DNA of 64,000 nucleotides. Origin: an uncultured Lachnospiraceae bacterium (GTDB lineage Bacteria; Bacillota; Clostridia; Lachnospirales; Lachnospiraceae). This document shows, one piece after another, positions 22,719-30,267 of this stretch. A program made the translations under genes and the position numbers. The notes beneath the pieces are model-generated. The model made no database searches. It saw only the letters and a list, made by a program, of their open reading frames with translations, and was not told where the DNA came from. The DNA is taken from the NCBI GenBank assembly GCA_910586645.1, contig CAJUIS010000005.1, positions 48,501 to 112,500 on the forward strand, given 5' to 3'. Position 1 is the first letter of the stretch. The number at the start of each line of letters is the position of its first letter.

Positions 22719-23462
22719 TCACCGGCACACCACGACGTCCGCCGCATCCAAAAATCCCTCCTCGGCTTCGTCTGTAAGAATCGTCCCCGCCGTAAGCGGA
22801 GCAAACGTTACAGAACTTACCATGTGGAACTTGCTGCAGTCACAGAGTATGTACGCTTCCTTGCACTGCTCCAAAGCCGTTTTTTTCACCAGAGCTTCAT
22901 TTGCATCCGGCGTCGTAAATCCGGCCCTTCTGCTGACTCCGTTGGAACCAAAAAAACCTTTCGTAAAATGATAATCCTTTAACGAAAGAACTGCCGTCGT
23001 CCCCACAACCGCTTCCGTTGAGCTTTTTAAAGTCCCTCCTGTTAAAATAACGTTTTTTCCCCCTGCCGCGAGTTTCTGCGCATGAGCCACTGCGTTTGTC
23101 ACAAAAAAAGCCTCCGTCCCCTCCAGAAAATCCAGCATATATCCTGTTGTCGTTCCAGCGTCCAGATATACAAAATCCTTTGGCTGAATCAAAGAAGCGG
23201 CATATTTTGCAATCCGCTTCTTTTCTTCTCTGTGCACTTCCACTCTCTGCGACACAGTTGCCTCTGCAGAGGAAAAGACGTTGTCTGAAAGAACCGCTCC
23301 CCCAAAAACTTTCCGCAGCTTTCCTTCTCTGTCCAGGATCACGATATCTCTTCTTGCCGTTGACTCTGAAATGCCAAGCAGCTTTGTCAGTTCCGTCACC
23401 GAAACGCTGCGTCTTTCCTCCAAAAGCTTTAAGATCATTCTGTGTCTTTGTTCTGACAGCAT
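22719..23462 (-). CDS. fruR: DeoR-family repressor of the fructose operon (FruR)
   Basis: A 247-residue regulator. The N-terminal HTH (SVSVTELTKLLGISESTARRDI, about residues 18-39) and RKVFGGAVL are typical of DeoR. The C-terminal sugar-phosphate sensor holds YLDAGTTTGYMLDFL and ILTGGTLKSSTEAVVG. In relatives the effector is fructose-1-phosphate. Unusually it is the last gene of the operon, 5 bases after the HPr gene, rather than the first. Its targets are probably the TTTGAnTGA repeats upstream of fruK. Confidence 0.9.
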   Translation of the reverse strand: MLSEQRHRMILKLLEERRSVSVTELTKLLGISESTARRDIVILDREGKLRKVFGGAVLSDNVFSSAEATVSQRVEVHREEKKRIAKYAASLIQPKDFVYLDAGTTTGYMLDFLEGTEAFFVTNAVAHAQKLAAGGKNVILTGGTLKSSTEAVVGTTAVLSLKDYHFTKGFFGSNGVSRRAGFTTPDANEALVKKTALEQCKEAYILCDCSKFHMVSSVTFAPLTAGTILTDEAEEGFLDAADVVVCR

Positions 23463-23467
23463 GCCTC

Positions 23468-23725
23468 TTACAGATTCTCCTGCATAAATTTAGTGATGGA
23501 TTCGTATGCCGCGTCTTCGTCCGCTCCGTCAAATGTAAGCGTAACCTCGTCGCCTTTTTTTACGCCAAGTCCCATAATTCCAAAAATCTTCCTGCAGTCT
23601 CCCTCTTTGCCGTTCTTTGCAAGTTTAATGCTGCATGTAAACGCCTTTACCGCTTTTACAAGCTCTCCTGCCGGACGTGCATGGATTCCTTCCGGATCTG
23701 TGATGACATACTTAAATTCTTTCAT
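23468..23725 (-). CDS. HPr-like phosphocarrier protein lacking the regulatory serine
   Basis: An 85-residue HPr-fold protein. The active-site histidine is in GIHARPA (His15). The helix that normally carries Ser46 (KSIMGVMSLG in Bacillus) reads RKIFGIMGLG here, aligning without gaps and placing lysine at position 46. It can therefore carry PTS phosphate but should not be a substrate of HPr kinase or a CcpA co-repressor. It lies between fruA and fruR, which suggests a dedicated fructose phosphocarrier, comparable in role to the HPr-like part of enteric FPr. Confidence 0.9.
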   Translation of the reverse strand: MKEFKYVITDPEGIHARPAGELVKAVKAFTCSIKLAKNGKEGDCRKIFGIMGLGVKKGDEVTLTFDGADEDAAYESITKFMQENL

Positions 23726-23783
23726 AATAAAATTCTCCTTCTCTCTTTTTATTTTTCTATAGTTCTATTATAACCAATTTTTC

Positions 23784-25700
23784 TCACGCTTCAACATTTT
23801 TCTTTAATAATCCGAGTAAAACTGAAGACACCGCCGTTCCCGCCGCCAGCGCCGCCGCATACATAATCCCGTTTCCAACGACCGGAAAGACGAATACGCC
23901 GCCGTGAGGAGCCATTAACGTACATCCAAACAGCATAGACAGCGCGCCCGCTGCGCCGGAACCGATGGCACAGGCCGGAATGACATGCAGCGGATCAGCC
24001 GCCGCATAGGGAATCGCCCCTTCTGTAATAAACGCAAGCCCCATAATAAAATTCGTAGGCCCGGCCTCCCTCTCTTCCTTTGTAAATTTCTTTTTGAAAA
24101 GAAGCGATGCAAGCGCAATTGCGCAGGGAGGCGTCATCCCTCCAATCATAACCGCCGCCATAATGTCATAATTTCCCGCGGCGATTGCAGCCGATCCAAA
24201 TACATATGCCGCTTTGTTAAACGGCCCGCCCATATCAATCGCCATCATGCCGCCCAGAATCATTCCAAGAATCACTTTGCTTGTGCCGCCCATACTCATA
24301 AGCCCATTGTTTAACGCGGTATTCATCCCGCCCATGACAGGTTCCACAACAAACGACATCAAAAGCCCCATAGAAAGAATACCCAGCAAAGGATATAAAA
24401 GCACAGGAGCGATTTTTTCCAAAAATTCCGGAAGATGATCGCAGGCTTTACGCAGCAGAAGAATCACATATCCCGCCGCAAACCCGGCAGCCAGCGCCCC
24501 AAGAAAGCCCGACTTTCCTCCGGAAGCCATCATTCCGCCTACAAACCCAAGCGCCAGCGCCGGCCTGTCGCCGACTGCCATCGCAATAAATCCTGCAAGC
24601 ACAGGCAGCATAAAACCAAACGCCGTATCGCCAAGATGCTTCAGCCACGCCGCAGACGGCGTAATCGTTCCAAAATTTGCCCGTTCCGTCACGTCAAGCG
24701 CATTCATATCCACACTCAAACTGTCAATCAAAAAGGCCAGTGCAATCAAAATACCTCCGCCCACAACAAACGGAAGCATATGCGACACCCCGTTCATAAG
24801 CTGCGTATAAATTTTATGTCCAATGCCTCCGCTTTTTTTCGCTGCCTGAGGCGCATTCTGCGAGCCTGTAGCCGCATGGTAAACGGGGGCGTCTCCTGCA
24901 ATCGCACGATCCAAAAGCTCTCCCGCCTTACTGATCCCGTCCGATACCTGACAGGAAATCACCTTTTTTCCATCAAACCTTTCCATCGGAACCTGTGCGT
25001 CCGCCGCAACGATAATGCAGTCGGCTTCTTCTATTTCCTTTTCTGTAAGTACATTTTTCGCTCCGCCGGAACCTCTGGTTTCTATTTTTACGGAACAGTC
25101 TCTTTCTTTTGCCGCCTTTCCAATTCCTTCCGCCGCCATATAGGTATGCGCAATTCCGGTCGGACAGGAAGTCACCGCCAGGATTTTCGCTTTTCCAGAA
25201 GTTTCTATTCCCGTCTCTGCAAGACTTTCATCAATGCTCTTCTTTTCTTCATCCGCTTTATCAATAATGGCAAGAAATTCATCCGCGGACTGAGCGCTGC
25301 GCAGTCTGCCTGCAAATTCGTCATCCATCATAAGCGTCGAAAGCTTGCTCAGCACATCCAGATGTACATTATCCTTTGTATTCGGAGCCGCAATCAGAAA
25401 AATCAGGCTGACAGGCTCTCCGTCTAAAGCGTCAAACTCAACGCCGTCTTTTACCACCATCGCCGCAAGCCCCGGTCTGTCCACGGCGTCACACTTTCCA
25501 TGCGGAATTGCAATCCCCTCTCCGATTCCCGTCGTACTCTCTTCCTCTCTTGCATATACCTGCCTGCGGTATGCCTCTTTATCATTGATCTTGCCGCTTT
25601 TTGCCATAAGTTCCACAACTGCGTCCAGCGCTTCGTTTTTATTCTTTGGCGCTCCTGAAAGTGAAATGCTCCGTTTATCCAACAGCTCTGTAATTCTCAT
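23784..25700 (-). CDS. fruA: Fructose-specific PTS enzyme IIABC
   Basis: A 638-residue protein with three domains in the order A-B-C. EIIA (about 1-150) has the phosphorylatable histidine in GIAIPHGK (His67). EIIB (about 170-270) has the active cysteine in AVTSCPTGIAHTYMAAEGI (Cys179). EIIC (about 295-638) is the membrane channel with many glycine-rich helices. It imports fructose as fructose-1-phosphate. A GGAGG site precedes the start, 21 bases after fruK. All key residues are present. Confidence 0.95.
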   Translation of the reverse strand: MRITELLDKRSISLSGAPKNKNEALDAVVELMAKSGKINDKEAYRRQVYAREEESTTGIGEGIAIPHGKCDAVDRPGLAAMVVKDGVEFDALDGEPVSLIFLIAAPNTKDNVHLDVLSKLSTLMMDDEFAGRLRSAQSADEFLAIIDKADEEKKSIDESLAETGIETSGKAKILAVTSCPTGIAHTYMAAEGIGKAAKERDCSVKIETRGSGGAKNVLTEKEIEEADCIIVAADAQVPMERFDGKKVISCQVSDGISKAGELLDRAIAGDAPVYHAATGSQNAPQAAKKSGGIGHKIYTQLMNGVSHMLPFVVGGGILIALAFLIDSLSVDMNALDVTERANFGTITPSAAWLKHLGDTAFGFMLPVLAGFIAMAVGDRPALALGFVGGMMASGGKSGFLGALAAGFAAGYVILLLRKACDHLPEFLEKIAPVLLYPLLGILSMGLLMSFVVEPVMGGMNTALNNGLMSMGGTSKVILGMILGGMMAIDMGGPFNKAAYVFGSAAIAAGNYDIMAAVMIGGMTPPCAIALASLLFKKKFTKEEREAGPTNFIMGLAFITEGAIPYAAADPLHVIPACAIGSGAAGALSMLFGCTLMAPHGGVFVFPVVGNGIMYAAALAAGTAVSSVLLGLLKKNVEA

Positions 25701-25721
25701 CTCTTCTCCTCCGTTCTTTGC

Positions 25722-26633
25722 TTATTGCCGTGTCATCTGCCGGTACACTGCTTCTATTTCTTTTCTGGTTGCCAGAAATTCTGAGAATGCGCTTGCGCTT
25801 CCTGCAGAAACCCCCATCAAAAATGCATGCATATAATCTTTTTTTTCCAGCCAGCCAGCCAAAAACCCGGCCACCATGGAATCTCCCGCTCCCACTCCGT
25901 TGACAAGCTTTCCCACAGGAGCCGGCGTATCGTAAAGCGTTCCGTCTGCCGCCGCAAAAGCAGCCCCGTTTCCCGCCATCGACACAAGCACATTGGCCGC
26001 TCCCATTTCCCGAAGCTTTCTGGCAAAAGGAATTGCCTCTTCTCTCGTTTTAATTTCACATCCAAACATTTCACCCAATTCATAATTGTTTGGCTTTACC
26101 AGAAACGGACGATATTCCAGCACATTCAAAAGCAAATCTTTTGTAGCGTCCACTACAACTTTAATTCCCCGGCCTGACATTCGTTTCATAATTCTTTTGT
26201 AAATGTCGTCCGGCACAGAGCCAGGAATGCTTCCCGCCAGCACAAGAACATCTTCTTCTTTTAAAACATCCAGCTTTTCCACCAATTCTTCAAGCGCTCT
26301 CTGACCGATTTTGGGACCGCATCCGTTAATTTCCGTCCCGTCAATTGTTTTCAGTTTCAAATTGATCCTTGAAATGCCTTCCTCAATCCGGATAAAATCC
26401 GTTTTCACGCCCATCTCTTCCGCCCGCCGGATAATCTCTTCTCCGGTAAATCCCGCCGAAAATCCAAACGCCGTATTCTCAAAGCCCAGATTCCCAAGCA
26501 CCATGGAAACGTTCAGCCCTTTTCCTCCCGGAAGCATCAATTCTGAATCCGTACGGTTTGTAAAACCAAGTTTAAAATCTGCAACTGAAACAATGTAATC
26601 CAAAGACGGATTAAAAGTAACCGTGTAAACCAT
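25722..26633 (-). CDS. fruK: 1-phosphofructokinase
   Basis: A 303-residue PfkB-family kinase converting fructose-1-phosphate to fructose-1,6-bisphosphate. It begins MVYTVTFNPSLDYIVSV and has the family motifs MLPGGKGLNVSMVLGNLG (about 37-54) and VNGVGAGDSMVAGFLAG (about 244-260, catalytic aspartate in GAGD). The ATG at 26633 has GGAGG three bases upstream. The frame is open to 26690, but that segment contains the promoter. It is the first gene of the fructose operon. Confidence 0.95.
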   Translation of the reverse strand: MVYTVTFNPSLDYIVSVADFKLGFTNRTDSELMLPGGKGLNVSMVLGNLGFENTAFGFSAGFTGEEIIRRAEEMGVKTDFIRIEEGISRINLKLKTIDGTEINGCGPKIGQRALEELVEKLDVLKEEDVLVLAGSIPGSVPDDIYKRIMKRMSGRGIKVVVDATKDLLLNVLEYRPFLVKPNNYELGEMFGCEIKTREEAIPFARKLREMGAANVLVSMAGNGAAFAAADGTLYDTPAPVGKLVNGVGAGDSMVAGFLAGWLEKKDYMHAFLMGVSAGSASAFSEFLATRKEIEAVYRQMTRQ

Positions 26634-26671
26634 AGCTCCTCCTCCTTTTGTCCCCTTCCTTTGATAACTGT

Positions 26672-26787
26672 ATTTTACGCTCATATTCATTCAAAGTCAA
26701 TCAAACTAATTCACAAATTCTTCCATGCATTTTTGTTTATTATGAACAATTTTAAATGAATTTGACTGGATTTGATTATCAGTCAAA
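26672..26787 (-). promoter_or_regulatory. Fructose operon promoter with TTTGAnTGA operator repeats
   Basis: The promoter has TTGACT (26700-26695), 17 bases, TAAAAT (26677-26672), 39 bases before the fruK ATG. Two tandem copies of TTTGAnTGA (26705-26697 and 26695-26687) cover its -35 box. A third copy (26787-26779) lies about 80 bases upstream within a perfect 8-bp inverted repeat TTTGACTG/CAGTCAAA (26761-26787). These are likely FruR operators that allow repression by occlusion or looping. The remaining part of the 317-base gap holds the hairpins at 26880-26966. Confidence 0.7.
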
Positions 26788-26879
26788 GCAGAACTCTCCG
26801 GCTGCGACTCGTTTTTTTCGCGACATATTCTATTTCCTCCGCAGCGACTTCTTCCATTCGCACAGGTGCGCATATTCTT

Positions 26880-26932
26880 TTTTATCTTATAGGAAAATAG
26901 GATTGTAAAGACTGCTTTCCCATAAGATAAAA
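26880..26932. repeat. Long AT-rich inverted repeat between queH and the fru operon
   Basis: TTTTATCTTAT (26880-26890) and ATAAGATAAAA (26922-26932) match perfectly over 11 bases and continue inwards with GGAAA/TTTCC. No U-tract follows in either direction, so this is not an ordinary terminator. It lies directly beyond the queH terminator. Confidence 0.55.
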
Positions 26933-26933
26933 A

Positions 26934-26966
26934 GGCTTCCCTTACTCCTCTCAGAGTTTGGAAGCC
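26934..26966 (-). terminator. Terminator of queH
   Basis: Minus-strand GGCTTCC (26966-26960), a loop and GGAAGCC (26940-26934), followed by TTTTTATC. The stem overlaps the last codons of queH. Confidence 0.7.
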
Positions 26967-27586
26967 TCCTGCGCCTCTCTTTCCTTCTTTGAAAAAATAC
27001 AGCCGCAGTAATCCTGACGATACAGGCCATACTGCTTTGACAGTTCTACGGAACGCTTATACCCGTCCCTTTTTTTAAAGTCTGAATTTAAATAAGATAC
27101 GTTGTATTCCGCAGCCAGTTCTTCTCCGATTTCATTCAGCCTGACCGCGTTTTTCAGCGGGCTTATGGAAAGCGTCGTCGTAAAATAATCCGATCCCAGG
27201 CGGCTGGCCGCTTTCACAGTTTCCAAAAGCCTCAGCCTGTAACAGCGCAGACAACGTTCCCCTCCCTCTTTTTCCTGTTCAAAGCCTTTGACCGCTTCAT
27301 AATATTTCCCGCTGTCAAACGCGCCGCAAAGGAACTCTACCGGATATTTTGCGGGAAACTTTTGGATAAAACGCATCTGTTCCTCCGCCCTCTTTCCATA
27401 CTCTTCCTTTGGATATATATTAGGATTATAATAAAAAACAGTGATTTTAAAATAAGAAGAAAGATATTCTATCACATAAGAACTGCACGGTGCACAGCAG
27501 CTATGCAAAAGCAGACTTTTCACCTGCTTTTCTTCCTTTAGCCTTGTAAGCGTTCTGTCTAATTCTTTCTGGTAATTCCGGTTCAT
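26951..27586 (-). CDS. queH: Epoxyqueuosine reductase QueH
   Basis: A 211-residue protein of the QueH (DUF208) family, which reduces epoxyqueuosine to queuosine in tRNA and is unrelated in fold to QueG. The diagnostic cysteine pairs are present: LLHSCCAPCSSYVIEYL near the N-terminus, ERCLRCYRLRL in the middle and DYCGCIFSKKER near the C-terminus; they bind an iron-sulfur cluster and a second metal. The ATG at 27586 has AAAGGGGAAAGGA directly upstream; the frame is open to 27625 without a site. It appears monocistronic. Confidence 0.93.
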   Translation of the reverse strand: MNRNYQKELDRTLTRLKEEKQVKSLLLHSCCAPCSSYVIEYLSSYFKITVFYYNPNIYPKEEYGKRAEEQMRFIQKFPAKYPVEFLCGAFDSGKYYEAVKGFEQEKEGGERCLRCYRLRLLETVKAASRLGSDYFTTTLSISPLKNAVRLNEIGEELAAEYNVSYLNSDFKKRDGYKRSVELSKQYGLYRQDYCGCIFSKKEREAQEASKL

Positions 27587-27752
27587 TCCTTTCCCCTTTC
27601 CGTCTGAGTCCCTCATATTCGTCAATCCATGCCATACTCCAGATTAAAATTTTTTGATTTATATTCTTCCATTTTATCATATTTTTTTCACAATTTTGTG
27701 CTATTCTTCTCATACAAAATAAATAAAAATTGAAAAGGAGTGAAATGATTCC

Positions 27753-28445
27753 ATGAAACGATACTTTTCTTTACCAGCCCTCTTGCTTTCACTTTTGCTG
27801 CTTGGCGGCTGCACCGTACAGCAAAACCAGGATATGCAAAGCAAAAACCAGGACGCAGAAAAAACAGGCGGTGAAACATCTGCAGAAAATCCGCAGCAAA
27901 ATGAAACACAGACACAAGATACACAGATGCAAAATGCACAGACAACGAATCCCGCACAGGCTGGCGATACGCCAAAAAACACCCCGTCGCCTGAAAACAG
28001 CTCCGTCTCAATTACTTCTGACGAAGCTGAAGCAAACGCCATTTCTCACGCCGGATTTTCCGCGGATCAGGTAACTGTTGTAAAAAACAAGCTGGACTAT
28101 GAGGATGGCCAGGCAGTCTATGAAGTCGAATTTTATGCCGGAGAGAATCAGGAATATGACTATGAAATCGACGCCGGCACCGGCGCCGTCCTGAGTCTCG
28201 ACTACGACGCCGAACATTATGCTCCCGCATCAGGGACTCCTGTCACCGCCGAAGAAGCCCGAAAACTGGCTCTCTCCAAAGTATCGGGCGCATCCGACGG
28301 AGATATCTTTGAATTTGAAACCGATTATGACGATGGCGGTACAAAATATGAAGGCAAAATCATTTTTGAAGGCGCGGAATATCAATTTGAAATTGATGCG
28401 GCAAACGGCTCTTTTTTAAGCTGGGAATTTGAAAAAATCAACTGA
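27753..28445 (+). CDS. Lipoprotein with two PepSY-type domains
   Basis: A 230-residue exported lipoprotein. The signal peptide ends in the lipobox LLGGC (Cys19 or nearby), followed by a low-complexity glutamine/asparagine/threonine linker (about 22-88). Two repeats follow: DEAEANAISHAGFSADQVTV...YDYEIDAGTGAVLS (about 89-155) and TAEEARKLALSKVSG...YQFEIDAANGSFLS (about 163-226). These are the PepSY/YpeB-like pattern, found in inhibitors of secreted proteases or in cortex-lytic helpers. The specific target is unknown. Its RBS AAAAGGAG is rather far (12-13 bases) from the ATG. Confidence 0.85.
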   Translation: MKRYFSLPALLLSLLLLGGCTVQQNQDMQSKNQDAEKTGGETSAENPQQNETQTQDTQMQNAQTTNPAQAGDTPKNTPSPENSSVSITSDEAEANAISHAGFSADQVTVVKNKLDYEDGQAVYEVEFYAGENQEYDYEIDAGTGAVLSLDYDAEHYAPASGTPVTAEEARKLALSKVSGASDGDIFEFETDYDDGGTKYEGKIIFEGAEYQFEIDAANGSFLSWEFEKIN

Positions 28446-28450
28446 TATCC

Positions 28451-28768
28451 TCATTTGGACCAAATGACGTGAAACGTCTCTATGATTTCATCTCTGGCTT
28501 TTTCATAGTCAAAATCAGCAGCGATTTTTTCCGTCACTTCTTTTGTTGAAACATTGTAAACGACGGCGTTTGTTCTGTCGCAGTAAATATAGGCCGCAAA
28601 AAGCAGCGCCGCTATGATTAACCGGATTTTAAAAAAGGAGAAGCCTCCTTCCGCTTCTCCTTTCGTATCCGGTTCTTTTTCAAATTCATATCTGCGGCCT
28701 GGAGAATCAAACGATTTCCGAACATTCTGAATATATGCCTTACGTGCATCTACGTCTTCCATTCGCAT
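28451..28768 (-). CDS. Small single-pass membrane protein of unknown function
   Basis: A 105-residue protein with a charged N-terminus, one hydrophobic segment (IRLIIAALLFAAYIYC, about 48-63) and an outside tail predicted from charge. I do not recognise a family. An AGGAG site stands nine bases before the ATG at 28768. It is convergent with the PepSY lipoprotein gene, with only 5 bases between the stops. Confidence 0.7.
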   Translation of the reverse strand: MRMEDVDARKAYIQNVRKSFDSPGRRYEFEKEPDTKGEAEGGFSFFKIRLIIAALLFAAYIYCDRTNAVVYNVSTKEVTEKIAADFDYEKARDEIIETFHVIWSK

Positions 28769-28891
28769 AAAGAAAACTCCTGTTTTTTTAATATATATAT
28801 GACAGGTCTGTCCTTTTTATGCCAACGCTTCCATTTTCACGGCATTTGGCTGCCTTCACAGAATCTCCTGCAAATTCGTCTTTGTACGCTG

Positions 28892-29074
28892 TCATTTTGT
28901 AACATACGGTTTCCCGTCAGCATCCAAAAGCGGCGTAAGCCCTCCGGAATACCCATTCTGGACATACAGGTAATTTACGCCGGTTTCATTATCCCGAATA
29001 ATATACTTTTTTCCGCTGCCGGTCAATGACGTCCCTTCTTCTATAACAGTTTCAAACCTTTTCTCTTTTCCCAT
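28892..29074 (-). CDS. DUF6440 family small protein
   Basis: A 60-residue protein with the pattern KYIIRDNETGVNYLYVQNGY and GGLTPLLDADGKPYV, which I recognise as DUF6440, a short beta-rich domain common in Firmicutes and phages. The function is unknown. The start has AGGACGGG upstream. It lies 33 bases downstream of the start-proximal gene at 29108, and may be co-transcribed with it. Confidence 0.75.
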   Translation of the reverse strand: MGKEKRFETVIEEGTSLTGSGKKYIIRDNETGVNYLYVQNGYSGGLTPLLDADGKPYVTK

Positions 29075-29107
29075 AAAAATCCCGTCCTTTCCTGTCCGTA
29101 AGCAGCT

Positions 29108-29773
29108 TTACTGCTTTTGTGCAATTTCATTTTTATTTTTATAAATGGCGCTTTCAGGCACCACGCCGCGCACCATAGACAGCGGATAGATATTGGAATG
29201 CCTGCAGACTACCGTCCCCGGATTTAAAACGGAATTGCAGCCAACTTCCACGTAATCCCCAAGCATTGCGCCAAATTTTTTCAGTCCCGTTTCAATCCGC
29301 TCTTCTTTGTCTCTGACAACGACAAGCGTCTTATCGGATTTTACATTCGATGTAATCGAACCTGCGCCCATATGGGATTTGTAGCCTAAAATGGAATCTC
29401 CTACATAATTATAATGCGGCGCCTGCACAGAATTAAAAAGAATGACGTTCTTCAGCTCCGTCGAATTGCCCACAACAGAGCCCTTTCCTACAATTGCGCT
29501 TCCGCGGATAAATGCGCAGTGGCGGATTTCCGCTTCTTCATCAACAATCAAAGGCCCGTTTAAACATGCCGTCGGAGCCACTTTGGCATTTTTGGCTACC
29601 CAGACGTCCTCTCCTCTTTTTTCATAGACGGCCGGATCAAGAGCCGGGCCAATTTTAAGAATAAAATCGCTGATCCCTTTTAACGCCTCCCATGGATATT
29701 CCACACGCTCCAATAATTCCGCGGCAATCGTTTCACTTAAACAATAAAGATTTTTTACTTTGCATTGTTCCAT
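29108..29773 (-). CDS. Left-handed beta-helix nucleotidyl/acyltransferase-like protein
   Basis: A 221-residue protein with hexapeptide repeats of the left-handed parallel beta-helix type (VWVAKNAKVAPTACLNGPLI, IVGKGSVVGNSTELKNVIL, MGAGSITSNVKSDK). It resembles the C-terminal acyltransferase half of GlmU-type sugar nucleotidyltransferases but has no N-terminal nucleotidyltransferase domain. Such stand-alone proteins are commonly named UDP-N-acetylglucosamine pyrophosphorylase-related. The substrate cannot be told. GGAGG precedes the start. Confidence 0.8.
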   Translation of the reverse strand: MEQCKVKNLYCLSETIAAELLERVEYPWEALKGISDFILKIGPALDPAVYEKRGEDVWVAKNAKVAPTACLNGPLIVDEEAEIRHCAFIRGSAIVGKGSVVGNSTELKNVILFNSVQAPHYNYVGDSILGYKSHMGAGSITSNVKSDKTLVVVRDKEERIETGLKKFGAMLGDYVEVGCNSVLNPGTVVCRHSNIYPLSMVRGVVPESAIYKNKNEIAQKQ

Positions 29774-29823
29774 GACTTTCCTCCTTTTCTTCCATCCTGC
29801 TGCTTCATTTATTTCTTTATCTC

Positions 29824-30267
29824 CTATTTCGCCGCCTTTACCTTTTTATCTTTCTTCTTTTTCTCTCTCCTTATAATCACAATCTTGCGTCTGCGTCTCT
29901 TTAGTTCTTCGTAAAACTCCTCCTTTTCTTTGACGGCGCACATAATCTCCTTCTGTTTATCCTTAATCACAATCCGATCCATAGAAGCCGCTCCCGCTGC
30001 AATTGGATTGCGGGTTTCTTTCACTTCCACAATATCCCTTATCTTTATCTCATCTTTTCCAAATCCAAAGCACACGGTAAGCGTATCTTTCGTCAAAAAA
30101 ACGTAATTCCGTATTACCGGCGGCAGCAGTACAAAATCCGCTATGATAATATAAATCGCCAGTTCCGTTTCCCTGCCTTTTAAGTAATCTAAATTTAAAA
30201 ATGCCATTCCGTTTGCAATAAGCAAAAGCGCCCAGTACCACGCCGCTACTTTTCCTTTGAATTTCAT
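29824..30267 (-). CDS. Membrane protein with a bacterial PH domain (bPH_4-like)
   Basis: A 147-residue protein with two hydrophobic segments (about 10-26 and 34-52) followed by a PH-like domain: KDTLTVCFGFGKDEIKIRDI, VKETRNPIAAGAASMDRIVI and KEKEEFYEELKRR match the YokE/YyaB-type PF06713 pattern. The C-terminus is very basic. The function is unknown. It overlaps the topB stop by four bases (ATGA), so it is translated with topB. Confidence 0.78.
   Translation of the reverse strand: MKFKGKVAAWYWALLLIANGMAFLNLDYLKGRETELAIYIIIADFVLLPPVIRNYVFLTKDTLTVCFGFGKDEIKIRDIVEVKETRNPIAAGAASMDRIVIKDKQKEIMCAVKEKEEFYEELKRRRRKIVIIRREKKKKDKKVKAAK

Noticed and set aside
25845..25862. Short CAGC tandem repeat
   Set aside because: It lies in frame within fruK and codes for an ordinary segment of the protein.
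28452..28466. Palindrome CATTTGG-A-CCAAATG between two convergent stops
   Set aside because: The single-base loop is too small for a good RNA hairpin and there is no T-run; it also overlaps the end of a coding region.
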